From Gillisia hiemivivida (GTDB taxonomy: Bacteria > Bacteroidota > Bacteroidia > Flavobacteriales > Flavobacteriaceae), in contig NZ_VORY01000014.1 in NCBI RefSeq assembly GCF_007997295.1, positions 17,856 to 81,855 on the forward strand: a DNA stretch of 64,000 nt, read 5' to 3'. Of this stretch, positions 8,927-18,829 are shown one piece after another (within the stretch, counting starts at the first letter, position 1; each line of letters opens with the position of its first letter). Position numbers and translations under genes: made by a program. Under the pieces are notes generated by a model, which searched no databases, was not told where the DNA came from, and saw only the letters and a program-made list of their open reading frames with translations.

Positions 8927-9556
8927 ATGGAATTATTTATTTATGTCTTTGCTGCATTATTCTCTGTAATGAACCCTCTGGGAACTGTTCCGATTTTTGT
9001 AGGATTAACACTAGAAGACTCTCCTGCCGAGCGTTCTAAAACATCACTTCTTACCTCTATAAATATTCTGGTAATCCTTATAATTTCCTTTTTTACTGGA
9101 AAATATATCCTACAGTTTTTTGGGATAAGTATAGATTCATTGAGAATTGCGGGCGGACTTATAATTGTGAGTTCTGGTTTTGCTCTTTTAACTGGTTCAT
9201 TTTCTAAACACAAGGGAATGGATAAACGAGTTAAGGATGATGCCTATCAAAGGGAAGGGGTCTCATTAACTCCATTAGCTATCCCTATGCTTGCAGGGCC
9301 AGGTTCAATTTCTTTATTAATAGGGATGCATCAGGAATATCAATTTTTAGAAGAAAGAGTTATCACTGTAACAGCAATCCTGGCTGCGTGTTTCGCCACT
9401 TTTGCTGTTTTAAAAGGCGCACATTATATCGTCAAAATCCTTGGCGCTTCAGGGATTAATGCAATATCAAGGATCATTGGTTTTATAGTGATTGCCATAG
9501 GTATAGAATACATAAGTTCCTCGGCGATCAACGTATTAAGACAAATCCTTGACTAA
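8927..9556 (+). CDS. MarC family (UPF0056) integral membrane protein
   Basis: A 209-residue protein with six predicted membrane helices arranged as two related halves. The MarC signatures are visible: NPLGTVPIFVGLT near the start and TPLAIPMLAGPGSISLLIG in the middle. Despite the name, the family has no proven role in multiple antibiotic resistance and its substrate is unknown. The convergent small membrane-protein gene ends 3 bases after its stop with no terminator between them. Confidence 0.92.
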   Translation: MELFIYVFAALFSVMNPLGTVPIFVGLTLEDSPAERSKTSLLTSINILVILIISFFTGKYILQFFGISIDSLRIAGGLIIVSSGFALLTGSFSKHKGMDKRVKDDAYQREGVSLTPLAIPMLAGPGSISLLIGMHQEYQFLEERVITVTAILAACFATFAVLKGAHYIVKILGASGINAISRIIGFIVIAIGIEYISSSAINVLRQILD

Positions 9557-9559
9557 TTT

Positions 9560-9763
9560 TTATCTTTTATTAAAGGCAATTCCGCCAATAAGTGACAAAA
9601 TCCCTAAACCTATCATTGCATAAGATTGGGTATGATCTCCTTGTGCCTCAACTTTAAGTGGTCCGGCTTCAAAAGCAACTTCTGGAGTTACGAGAGTGTA
9701 TAAGCCATAACCTACTAATACAACTCCAACAATTAATAGAACAATTTTAAGGGTGTTATTCAT
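9560..9763 (-). CDS. Small two-helix membrane protein (DUF3185-like)
   Basis: Sixty-seven residues with two hydrophobic helices (about 6-24 and 47-63) joined by a short acidic/polar segment. The second helix ends in a positively charged NKR tail. The layout resembles the small DUF3185 proteins of proteobacteria, but that similarity is by eye only. It is convergent with marC and divergent from the SDR gene. It is likely an inner-membrane protein of unknown role. Confidence 0.65.
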   Translation of the reverse strand: MNNTLKIVLLIVGVVLVGYGLYTLVTPEVAFEAGPLKVEAQGDHTQSYAMIGLGILSLIGGIAFNKR

Positions 9764-9835
9764 TTTATATTATTGTTTGTTTAAAGTGAAAGTAAACAAT
9801 TAATTCCTAAATTATAACCTAATTCAAATATTGAA

Positions 9836-11260
9836 ATGAGGATATTACTTACGGGCGCCAATGGTTATATAGGACTTAGATTATTACCCCAGCTTTTAGA
9901 GCTTGGCCACGAAGTGGTTTGCGCCGTTAGGGATAAAAAAAGGTTTTCCCAAAATAAGGACCTTTTGGATAAAATTGAAGTGGTAGAAATAGATTTTCTG
10001 CAACCTGCTAAGATTCCAGAGGCAATCAAAAATATTGATATTGCCTACTATCTTATTCATTCTATGTCTGGTTCTACCACAGACTTCGATAGTCAAGAAG
10101 CAAAAGCGGCAACAATTTTTAATGAGATAATGGCCGGCACTAGCGTCAATCAAGTTATTTATCTCAGTGGAATTATAAATACCGAAGAACTATCCAAACA
10201 CTTAAAGTCTAGAAAAAAAGTTGAAGAAATCCTTTATACGGGAAACTTTAATACTAGCGTATTGAGAGCAGCAATTATAGTTGGTTCAGGGAGTTCATCT
10301 TTTGAAATAATTAGAGATCTCTGTGAAAAACTACCCTTGATGGTTACTCCTAGTTGGGTTAAAACGAAATGCCAGCCGATAGCCATTAGAGATGTGCTTC
10401 AATTCTTAACCGGGGTAATAGGCATGGAAAAAGCATATAATGAATCTTTTGATATTGGTGGACCAGACATTATTTCCTATAAACAAATGATGCAGCAGTA
10501 CGCGGAGACACGAGGTCTAAATCTTTTTATATTTGACGTCCCCTTCCTATCACCAAAAATATCCTCTTATTGGCTTTATTTTGTTACTTCAACATCTTAT
10601 AAACTTGCACAAAATCTTGTGGATAGTATGAAGGTAGAAGTAATAACCAATGATAAACGATTACAAGAAATTTTAAACATTGAGCCTATTTCTTATAAAG
10701 AGGCTATCAAGCTTGCTTTTTATAAAATAGAACAAAATCAGGTGATCTCTAGCTGGAAAGATTCTATGAGCAGCGGTAGATTTAAAAAAGATCTCAATAA
10801 ATATATACAAGTCCCTACGTTTGGATGTTTAAAAGATGCCCAATCTATAAAAGTTGAAAATCCAGAAGAAGTATTACTGCGTATTTGGGCTATTGGTGGT
10901 AACACAGGTTGGTATTATGGAAATTGGCTATGGAAATTTCGAGGATATTTCGATAAACTTTTTGGTGGAGTTGGATTAAGACGCGGGAGAACTAACGCTT
11001 CTGAAATAGCTTCTGGAGATTCATTAGATTTTTGGCGGGTTTTGTTAGCCGATAAGGAGAAAAGAAGATTGTTATTATTTGCTGAAATGAAAGTGCCTGG
11101 AGAAGCCTGGTTAGAATTTGAAATCGATGAAGATAATATACTGCATCAAACTGCCACGTTTAGACCACGAGGAATATGGGGAAGGTTATACTGGTATACT
11201 ATGTTGCCCTTTCATTACTTTATCTTTGAAGGAATGCTAAATAAAATCGCTAAAGGCTAA
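9836..11260 (+). CDS. SDR-family NAD(P)-binding protein with C-terminal DUF2867 domain
   Basis: The N-terminal 280 residues form an atypical short-chain dehydrogenase Rossmann domain. It begins LLTGANGYIG with the GxxGxxG nucleotide-binding glycines at 7, 10 and 13, and AYYLIHSM resembles the YbjT-like subgroup. From about residue 330 a DUF2867 domain follows (VENPEEVLLRIWAIGGNTGWYYGNWLW, then RPRGIWGRLYWY). The two-domain arrangement is known in many bacteria, but no substrate is established. A BCCT transporter gene follows after 20 bases, so the two are probably co-transcribed. Confidence 0.88.
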   Translation: MRILLTGANGYIGLRLLPQLLELGHEVVCAVRDKKRFSQNKDLLDKIEVVEIDFLQPAKIPEAIKNIDIAYYLIHSMSGSTTDFDSQEAKAATIFNEIMAGTSVNQVIYLSGIINTEELSKHLKSRKKVEEILYTGNFNTSVLRAAIIVGSGSSSFEIIRDLCEKLPLMVTPSWVKTKCQPIAIRDVLQFLTGVIGMEKAYNESFDIGGPDIISYKQMMQQYAETRGLNLFIFDVPFLSPKISSYWLYFVTSTSYKLAQNLVDSMKVEVITNDKRLQEILNIEPISYKEAIKLAFYKIEQNQVISSWKDSMSSGRFKKDLNKYIQVPTFGCLKDAQSIKVENPEEVLLRIWAIGGNTGWYYGNWLWKFRGYFDKLFGGVGLRRGRTNASEIASGDSLDFWRVLLADKEKRRLLLFAEMKVPGEAWLEFEIDEDNILHQTATFRPRGIWGRLYWYTMLPFHYFIFEGMLNKIAKG

Positions 11261-11280
11261 TCAATATATAAAAACAATTA

Positions 11281-12771
11281 TTGAAATCACTTTTATCACA
11301 CCTCCGAAATAACCTGCTTCTAAGTGTCTCTGCTTTTCTATTACTTTTTATAGCTATCTATATTTTCTTGTTTACAGAAACATTTTATTTTCTCATAGAA
11401 AATGGAAGTTTATGGGTAAGAGAATGGTTTGGTAGCTTTTATCTCTGGCTCGGGTTGTTATGTGTTGTTTTCTTACTCATTTTAGCATTTACTAAAGTTG
11501 GCAAACAACGTTTGGGGGATGCCCCACCTGAATTTAATAGATGGTCTTGGATCGCGATGCTCTATAGTGCCGGAATGGGAGCTGGAATTTTATTAAGAGG
11601 CGTGCAAGAGCCAGTTTACATGTTCCTTAACCCGCCTATAAAAACTGGGCAATCCAATGAAATAATTGCTTTAGAGTATACTTTTTACCAGTGGGGTTTT
11701 ACTGCGTGGGCTTTTTATGCCATGTTTGCTATTCTTGTAGGTCATTCCCTCTTTGTGAAAAATAGAAATATAAGGTTAGGCACTAGTTTACATCATTTTA
11801 AACGAATTAAATTTCTTCCCTCTGGGATAGACCTTTTAACCATTCTAACCACTGTGGCAGGTTTGGTTGCTGCTATTGGTTTAGGAACAACTCAAATTGA
11901 AGGAGGAATAGGTCACTTATTACATCAAGATGCCGGCAATTTGGTGCTCACTTTATTTCTTGTATTATTAATCTGTTCAGTAGCATTTTTATCAGCTTGG
12001 GTTGGAATAGACAAAGGGATCAAAAGGTTATCTAATTGGAATATTTATCTTACTATCGTTTTGCTGCTTTTTGTATTTCTTCAAGGCGATATAGTATTAA
12101 TAGCAGAGAACTTTCTGTTAGCGACCTACCATTATATTATAGACTTTGTTCCCTTAAGTTTGGCTCTTGGAGATTACGATCCGGGAAAAGAATTCTTAAC
12201 AGACTGGACTTATTACTATTGGGCGTTCTGGCTGGCTTGGGCTCCATTTACAGGAATATTCATTGCGAGAATTTCTAAAGGACGAACCATAAGAGAAATT
12301 ATTTTAGGGGTATTACTAATTCCTTCTATAGGCACTTTTCTTTGGTTCAGTGTTTTTGGAACATCGGCCTTCAACTTAATAGAGCAATGGGGAACCTATC
12401 AAAATGAATTTGGAAATGTATTTACGTCTCTCTTTGTGTTCTTCTCCAATTACCCATTGGCTATTTTCACGAATGTTTTAACGGTTATATTACTTATTAG
12501 CTTTCTAGTAACTTCAGTAGATTCTGCCATTTATGTACTTAGCATGTTTACTTCTAAGGGAAGCGAAAATCCAAAAAGAAGATACCGATTGATCTGGGCT
12601 ATTATAATCCTAATCTTTTCTGAAGCAATCATAGTTTTAGGGAATATTAAGCCAGACAGTAATGTGCTGACAGCGATGCAGAAATTTCTTATTATTGGAT
12701 CTCTCCCATTTGCTTTCTTTACACTAATTGTAATGATCTTATTAACACGCACCCTTTTCAAAAAATCGTAA
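11281..12771 (+). CDS. BCCT family (betaine/carnitine/choline) transporter, TTG start
   Basis: A 496-residue transporter with about 12 membrane helices. Hallmarks are GMGAGILLRGVQEPVYMF in the substrate-binding helix and the family signature WAFWLAWAPFTGIFIARISKGRTIREI. It likely imports a quaternary-ammonium or related osmolyte; the exact substrate is not predictable. The start is TTG: an in-frame stop lies 12 bases upstream, and the next ATG comes only after two membrane helices, so no ATG start can give a complete protein. At 496 residues it lacks the long C-terminal osmosensing tail seen in BetP-type members. Confidence 0.9.
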   Translation: MKSLLSHLRNNLLLSVSAFLLLFIAIYIFLFTETFYFLIENGSLWVREWFGSFYLWLGLLCVVFLLILAFTKVGKQRLGDAPPEFNRWSWIAMLYSAGMGAGILLRGVQEPVYMFLNPPIKTGQSNEIIALEYTFYQWGFTAWAFYAMFAILVGHSLFVKNRNIRLGTSLHHFKRIKFLPSGIDLLTILTTVAGLVAAIGLGTTQIEGGIGHLLHQDAGNLVLTLFLVLLICSVAFLSAWVGIDKGIKRLSNWNIYLTIVLLLFVFLQGDIVLIAENFLLATYHYIIDFVPLSLALGDYDPGKEFLTDWTYYYWAFWLAWAPFTGIFIARISKGRTIREIILGVLLIPSIGTFLWFSVFGTSAFNLIEQWGTYQNEFGNVFTSLFVFFSNYPLAIFTNVLTVILLISFLVTSVDSAIYVLSMFTSKGSENPKRRYRLIWAIIILIFSEAIIVLGNIKPDSNVLTAMQKFLIIGSLPFAFFTLIVMILLTRTLFKKS

Positions 12772-12844
12772 AAACTAGGATTATCTCAACTTGGTCCAAT
12801 AGTTTATTTTCATCTTTTAACTTAGCTCTATTAGCCTCATACTG

Positions 12845-12862
12845 TTCCGACAATTATCGGAA
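12845..12862. repeat. Short dispersed palindrome, copy 1
   Basis: TTCCGA and TCGGAA flank a 6-base loop. The element belongs to a group of TCCCGA/TCGGGA palindromes also found in three other intergenic spots of the window. About 50 bases further on, ATCCCGATATCTCCGG looks like another degenerate fragment. Confidence 0.45.
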
Positions 12863-12981
12863 TGATTTCAGTATCAATTTTTTGAAGGAATTAGACCCTA
12901 AAACATCCCGATATCTCCGGCCAAGGTGACGAAACTTTTCAGAGGGAAACTAGGCAATTGGAAACAAAACAGGCAGTTAAC

Positions 12982-13019
12982 AAAAATCCCTGAAATTTTT
13001 AAAAATTTCAGGGATTTTT
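12982..13019. terminator. Bidirectional terminator between the BCCT transporter gene and ctlX
   Basis: A perfect 19-bp inverted repeat without a spacer, AAAAATCCCTGAAATTTTT and its complement. The A/T ends make it usable on both strands, fitting its place between convergent genes. It lies about 210 bases after the transporter gene but only 25 bases from the stop of ctlX. Confidence 0.85.
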
Positions 13020-13043
13020 CTATTTCGATAATTAATATAATAT

Positions 13044-13976
13044 TTAGGCCTTAGGCAAGAACACTTCAGCCATCATGCAGCGGGCACTTCCCCCACCACA
13101 AGTTTCTATAGTATTAAGATCTGCACTTAATATCTCACAATGCTTTTCTATAGCTCTAATTTGAGAAGCTGTTAAGCTTTTATGAGCAGTATTACTCATG
13201 ACCAAATACTTTTTATCTCCTTCTCCTTTTACCTGTAACATGTTCCCTGCAAACTGATGCATCTGAGCTTCAGTAATAGTAACTACTTCCTTACCATCTT
13301 GTTTTAGATGTTTCAAGACACTCTTACGTTCCTTAGCGTCGTCAATACAATCTGCACAAATTACTGCAAATTCTTCAGCAACACACATCATTACATTAGT
13401 ATGATAAATTGGAAGTCTTTTACCTTCTACATCTTGAAAGGCATGGAATATAATTGGAGAATATTCGAATTCCTCACAAAATTCAATAAGCAATTCTTCA
13501 TCAGCTCTTACAGAAAGTGCGCAGTATGCTTTCCTATTTATTCTATCCAGGATCAAAACTCCTGTTCCTTCTAAATATACTTTTTCAGCTTCAGCTTCAG
13601 TATAATCCACAACATCCGAAATTTTAAAACCTTGAGATTCTAAAACTTCAAAAAATTCCATTCTGCGTTCTCTCCGTCTGTTTTCAGCAAACATTGGATA
13701 TACAGCAACTTTCCCATCTTGGTGAAAGGAAACCCAATTATTAGGAAAAATAGAATCTGGAGTATCTAATTCTTTTTTATCGTCTACCACAACAACATTT
13801 ACTCCTACAGCCTTCAACTTATTTACAAAAGCATCAAATTCATTTTGAGCTTTTGTATTGATCTCCTCATTCTTTAACTGAAGTTCTTCTTGAAAATAAT
13901 TATTAACCGCAGTTTCTTCATTCATTCTAAAGTTCACAGGGCGAACCATTAAAACGGTATTTGTTATTTGTTCCAT
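13044..13976 (-). CDS. ctlX: CtlX-type citrulline utilization hydrolase (amidinotransferase fold)
   Basis: A 310-residue protein of the guanidino-group-modifying superfamily (five-bladed alpha/beta propeller). Visible active-site elements are PDSIFPNNWVSFH near 72-84, EGTGVLILDR, the His of YHTNVMM, and the catalytic Cys at about 300 in GGGSARCMM. The Bacteroidota subgroup with this sequence is annotated as citrulline utilization hydrolase CtlX; deimination or hydrolysis of a guanidino or ureido compound is expected. The deiminase-like gene lies 7 bases upstream, so the two proteins probably act in one arginine/citrulline pathway. Confidence 0.85.
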   Translation of the reverse strand: MEQITNTVLMVRPVNFRMNEETAVNNYFQEELQLKNEEINTKAQNEFDAFVNKLKAVGVNVVVVDDKKELDTPDSIFPNNWVSFHQDGKVAVYPMFAENRRRERRMEFFEVLESQGFKISDVVDYTEAEAEKVYLEGTGVLILDRINRKAYCALSVRADEELLIEFCEEFEYSPIIFHAFQDVEGKRLPIYHTNVMMCVAEEFAVICADCIDDAKERKSVLKHLKQDGKEVVTITEAQMHQFAGNMLQVKGEGDKKYLVMSNTAHKSLTASQIRAIEKHCEILSADLNTIETCGGGSARCMMAEVFLPKA

Positions 13977-13983
13977 GGAATTT

Positions 13984-14898
13984 TTATTCTCTTATTAATG
14001 GTAAGGTAGTACATCTTAGTAATCCTTCTTGCTTAGAAATTTCAGCATAAGGAACTTCTTCTACTGTAATTCCCTGTTCTCTCAACCATGCATTTAATCT
14101 GGTGAAATTCTTTTCAGAGATCACCACATCTTCAGAAATTGAAAATACATTCGAATTCATATTAAACATCTCATCACGAGTGATTTCAAAAATGTTTTCT
14201 TTTCCGAAGAGATTTACCAACCAATTATATTCTTCTTCAATTAAGAAACCATCTTTATATATAATCGCTTTATCCTTCCCAACGGGCTGAAAACAACAAT
14301 CTAAATGCAATGCATTATCTCTTGCCTCTGTATTGGACTTTCTTAAACTAAAAGAAACTACTTTTCTATTTGGGAAAAGTTCCTGAAGAGCCTTTACACC
14401 TTTCATATTTGTTCTTGCTGTAATAAAGTCTTTATAATCTTCACCTTTGTAAGTGCCTACCAATAGGTAATCCTTATAAGGCATTACATCTCCACCTTCC
14501 ATATGTGCCGATTCTGGCATGGTCAAGATCTTCTCTGGATCTATTTGACTTAGCACATGATTAATGGCTTCAATCTCTTCATCTCTATCTGGTAAGATAT
14601 TTGCTTTCACAAACTTATCATCTATAACAAACGCAATATCTCTTGTAAAGATCTGGTTGTAATTCTCAATGATCTTCGGCCTAAATACTTTTACGTTATA
14701 TTTTTCGAATACAGCAGCTACAGCTTCCATCTCCTTAACCATATCTTCTTCTATTGGATATGTACCTGCCTTGATATGTTCAGCCGACTTTGGATCGTAA
14801 GCGTCTTTATATTCGGGTGTACCTCCATTGCTTACAGCCGTACCTAATACCACCGCTTTTAAAGGGGAAGTTTCACTCTTAATATTCAGTTTTAGCAT
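13984..14898 (-). CDS. Arginine deiminase / dimethylarginine dimethylaminohydrolase-like protein
   Basis: A 304-residue amidinotransferase-fold enzyme. Catalytic landmarks are TRD at 85-87, E134-GG-D137 within HMEGGDVM, H198 in ALHLDCCF, and the nucleophile C296 in LLRCTTLPLIRE. This resembles the DDAH/arginine deiminase group rather than the larger classic ArcA, so hydrolysis of arginine or a methylated arginine to citrulline is likely; substrate choice is not predictable. It is the upstream partner of ctlX. Just upstream of its start lies the terminator of gltA, so it is probably transcribed separately from that gene. Confidence 0.85.
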   Translation of the reverse strand: MLKLNIKSETSPLKAVVLGTAVSNGGTPEYKDAYDPKSAEHIKAGTYPIEEDMVKEMEAVAAVFEKYNVKVFRPKIIENYNQIFTRDIAFVIDDKFVKANILPDRDEEIEAINHVLSQIDPEKILTMPESAHMEGGDVMPYKDYLLVGTYKGEDYKDFITARTNMKGVKALQELFPNRKVVSFSLRKSNTEARDNALHLDCCFQPVGKDKAIIYKDGFLIEEEYNWLVNLFGKENIFEITRDEMFNMNSNVFSISEDVVISEKNFTRLNAWLREQGITVEEVPYAEISKQEGLLRCTTLPLIRE

Positions 14899-14924
14899 TT
14901 TGGGTTGTTTTGTGCAAATATAAA

Positions 14925-14952
14925 AAAAGCTTCATTGTGAAATGAAGCTTTT
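14925..14952. terminator. Terminator after gltA
   Basis: A 12-bp perfect stem AAAAGCTTCATT/AATGAAGCTTTT with loop GTGA. It sits 22 bases after the citrate synthase stop on the minus strand, with T-rich flanks. Confidence 0.9.
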
Positions 14953-14974
14953 TAAATTTATGAATTTCAAAATA

Positions 14975-16258
14975 TTATCTATTATCAATTTCCTTGAAAC
15001 CTCTTAAACCTTCACCAATATAAACTTGACGTGGTCTTCCAATTGGTTCCTTTCCTAATCTCATTTCTCTCCATTGAGCGATCCATCCTGGCAATCTCCC
15101 TACAGCAAACATTACTGTAAACATTTCTGTTGGAATTCCCATTGCGCGGTAAATAATTCCTGAATAGAAATCTACGTTAGGATATAATTTACGCTCTACG
15201 AAATATTCATCTTCTAAAGCTGCTTTTTCAAGACTTTTAGCGATATCAAGAATTGGATCTTCAACTCCTAATTCTGCAAGCACTTCATCTGCTGCTTTTT
15301 TAATGATCTTAGCTCTTGGATCAAAATTCTTATACACTCTATGTCCAAAGCCCATTAATCTAAATGGATCTTCTTTATCTTTTGCTTTCGCTATGAATTT
15401 TGAAGTATCTCCACCATCAGCTTTTATCTCTTCTAACATTTCGATAACTGCTTGGTTAGCTCCACCATGAAGTGGTCCCCATAATGCAGAAACTCCTGCG
15501 GAAATTGATGCAAACAATCCTGCCTGAGAAGAACCTACTATTCTTACTGTTGAAGTAGAACAATTTTGCTCGTGATCTGCATGCAAGATCAACAACCTAT
15601 CTAAGGCTGCTACTAATTTATCATTTAGTTTATATTCTTCACCTGGCTTTTGAAACATCATTTTCAATAAGCTCTCTACATAACCTAAGTTATTATCTCT
15701 GTTCTCTAGTGGTTGATCGTTTCTTCTTCTTAAAGTCCAAGCAGCAAGTGTTGGAAATTTAGCCAAGATCTTAACCATCGCCTTATACATATCTTCTTCA
15801 GAATCTACATTTACAGACTTTGGATTGAAAGCAATAAGAGCACTTGTTAAAGAAGAAAGCATTCCCATTGGATGTGCTGTAGAAGGAAAACCTTTAATCA
15901 CCTTTTTCATATCAAGGTTCACTTCACTTTGAGCCTTGATGTCATCTTTGAATTTACCTAATTCATCTTTACTTGGTAATTCCCCGAAAATCAATAAAAA
16001 TACCACTTCCAAAAAGTCAGCTTTTTCTGCTAATTCTTCTATAGAATATCCTCTGTATCTTAAGATTCCTTTTTCTCCATCTAAAAAAGTAATTGCACTT
16101 TCACAACTTCCTGTATTCTTAAATCCTGGATCTAAAGTGATCACACCAGCTTTTCCCCTTAAGGTTTTGATATCTATTGCAACCTCATTTTCTGTTCCTA
16201 TAGTAATTGGGAATTCGTATTTCTTTCCATCTATCTCTAACGTAGCGACTTTCGACAT
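14975..16258 (-). CDS. gltA: Citrate synthase
   Basis: Condenses acetyl-CoA with oxaloacetate to open the TCA cycle. The 427-residue, long-form (type II) enzyme carries an N-terminal beta-rich extension (residues 1-50). HADHEQNCSTSTVR, the GPLHGGAN catalytic-His region and FGHRVYKNFDPRA follow, with the active-site Asp in the later YPNVDFYSG motif. It is complete, and follows eno on the same strand, separated by a terminator. Confidence 0.98.
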   Translation of the reverse strand: MSKVATLEIDGKKYEFPITIGTENEVAIDIKTLRGKAGVITLDPGFKNTGSCESAITFLDGEKGILRYRGYSIEELAEKADFLEVVFLLIFGELPSKDELGKFKDDIKAQSEVNLDMKKVIKGFPSTAHPMGMLSSLTSALIAFNPKSVNVDSEEDMYKAMVKILAKFPTLAAWTLRRRNDQPLENRDNNLGYVESLLKMMFQKPGEEYKLNDKLVAALDRLLILHADHEQNCSTSTVRIVGSSQAGLFASISAGVSALWGPLHGGANQAVIEMLEEIKADGGDTSKFIAKAKDKEDPFRLMGFGHRVYKNFDPRAKIIKKAADEVLAELGVEDPILDIAKSLEKAALEDEYFVERKLYPNVDFYSGIIYRAMGIPTEMFTVMFAVGRLPGWIAQWREMRLGKEPIGRPRQVYIGEGLRGFKEIDNR

Positions 16259-16394
16259 ATATTTTAAAACTTTTTCTGATTAATTTTTCGGAATGCTAAA
16301 ATACAAAATATGCGCATAAAAGAACGTCTATTATAACGGGAATTTCTCACTTAAAAGATAATTTTGGCAGCTTTTTAAGAAAAAAGAGCCATAA

Positions 16395-16425
16395 AAAAAC
16401 CCTTTCCATAATAGAAAGGGTTTTT
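16395..16425. terminator. Terminator after eno
   Basis: A 12-bp stem AAAAACCCTTTC/GAAAGGGTTTTT with a 7-base loop, about 20 bases past the enolase stop on the minus strand. It separates enolase from gltA transcription and has A and T runs on its two sides. Confidence 0.88.
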
Positions 16426-16446
16426 ATTAAATAATATATAAATCAT

Positions 16447-17763
<1,317 letters not shown>

Positions 17764-17980
17764 TCACAATATACAAATACAAGACTCATTTTCAGTGGAA
17801 TTATATCAGATTTAGTAGGATTTTTTACTATATCGTTTTCGGGAATAACTCCAAACGTGAAATTTAAATTTTACTAAATTAAGAAATAAAATATAAAATC
17901 TTGAGTAGCTATCCAAAGACGTTTAAAATCAAAATTCTATACTCTTCTCATCAATTATAGAATGCAGTCTGAAATATGCT

Positions 17981-18520
17981 TTATTTTTCTTTTCCTAGTT
18001 TGAAACCAAGTTGAATTCCTATATGGGTAGCAAAATAAGGATCTTCACGATCAGTAAATCCCATTCCAAGGCCAAGATTTAAATTCAGTTTGAAATTGCT
18101 ATTATAAACACGTTGGAAACCCCAAACAGGTCCCAAAAAACCACTATAATCCTTGTTGAGTTGCATATCACCAATGATAGGTTCTCCACTTGAAATAGTA
18201 GCCGAAGCTGCAATATAATTACCACTGTTCTCTGAGATTTTTTTGTCTTTTTGAGCTCGCTTCTTCAAATTATAATAATGGCGATACTGTACCTGAAATT
18301 GTGGATAAACCCCATATTCAGGCTTATCGAGATAGGAAGCATCATGATAAACAAATCCTGCTCCAAGCATCAAATCAACCGTAGAGTTGGTAGAAGTGCT
18401 TACTTCATATTCTGCGGAAGGAATTAAAAAATTTAAGGAAAATTGGTCAGTTGTTTCTTGAGCTTGAATGTTGAAACTTAAAAATAAGAATGTAAATGTT
18501 GAGAGTAATATTTTATTCAT
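17981..18520 (-). CDS. Secreted/outer-membrane-like hypothetical protein with signal peptide
   Basis: About 179 residues from the chosen start, which gives a clean signal peptide MNKILLSTFTFLFLSFNIQAQ; an ATG eight codons upstream would place extra residues before it and is less likely. The mature part has alternating hydrophobic strands (GAGFVYHD, FQVQYRHYY, LNLNLGLGMGFTD) and ends in GIQLGFKLGKEK. This is consistent with a small beta-barrel in the outer membrane. No named family was recognised. It is monocistronic and transcribed toward eno. Confidence 0.65.
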   Translation of the reverse strand: MNKILLSTFTFLFLSFNIQAQETTDQFSLNFLIPSAEYEVSTSTNSTVDLMLGAGFVYHDASYLDKPEYGVYPQFQVQYRHYYNLKKRAQKDKKISENSGNYIAASATISSGEPIIGDMQLNKDYSGFLGPVWGFQRVYNSNFKLNLNLGLGMGFTDREDPYFATHIGIQLGFKLGKEK

Positions 18521-18575
18521 AAATAGGTGGATTAATGAATTCATGATTATTTTGAAGAATTCTTAATTTTAATAT

Positions 18576-18614
18576 CAAAAAAAAGGCCGAAAATTATATT
18601 TTTGGCCTTTTTTT
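18576..18614. terminator. Terminator with GGCC stem, downstream of carA
   Basis: AAAAAAAAGGCC pairs with GGCCTTTTTTTT across a 15-base loop that can itself add four A-T pairs. It works on either strand by sequence. It lies about 215 bases past carA and just upstream of the secreted-protein gene. Confidence 0.75.
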
Positions 18615-18696
18615 TGAGCTTTAAAGAAAATTAATTGTATATCCGTTTAGAGTCCAGTGACCAAATTATCCTATCTGAAATGGTCGCGTCACCCAG

Positions 18697-18770
18697 TCCC
18701 GAACCATCGGGAGCTTCAGGGTCTTATACCACATATTTGAGATGCTGAAGCAAGTTCAGCATGACGGTAA
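18697..18770. repeat. Dispersed palindrome copy 2 plus adjacent TGCTGAA hairpin
   Basis: TCCCGA-ACCA-TCGGGA at 18697-18712 belongs to the same palindrome group as the copies near 12.8, 27.4 and 33.8 kb. About 35 bases on, TGCTGAA-GCAAG-TTCAGCA forms a 7-bp hairpin. Together they look like one decayed intergenic repeat module. Confidence 0.5.
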
Positions 18771-18829
18771 CAACCTGTAATTAATTAATAAAAAACTATT
18801 TACTGGAACAAAAGCGGACATACAGAAAA

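Larger units (their letters stand above)
18521..18829. other. Intergenic region between carA and the secreted-protein gene
   Basis: Holds a terminator and, between about 18690 and 18770, repeat-like material: a TCCCGA/TCGGGA palindrome, CTTCAGGGTCT, and a TGCTGAAGCAAGTTCAGCA hairpin. These resemble short intergenic repeats common in flavobacterial genomes. No gene was seen in either strand. Confidence 0.6.
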
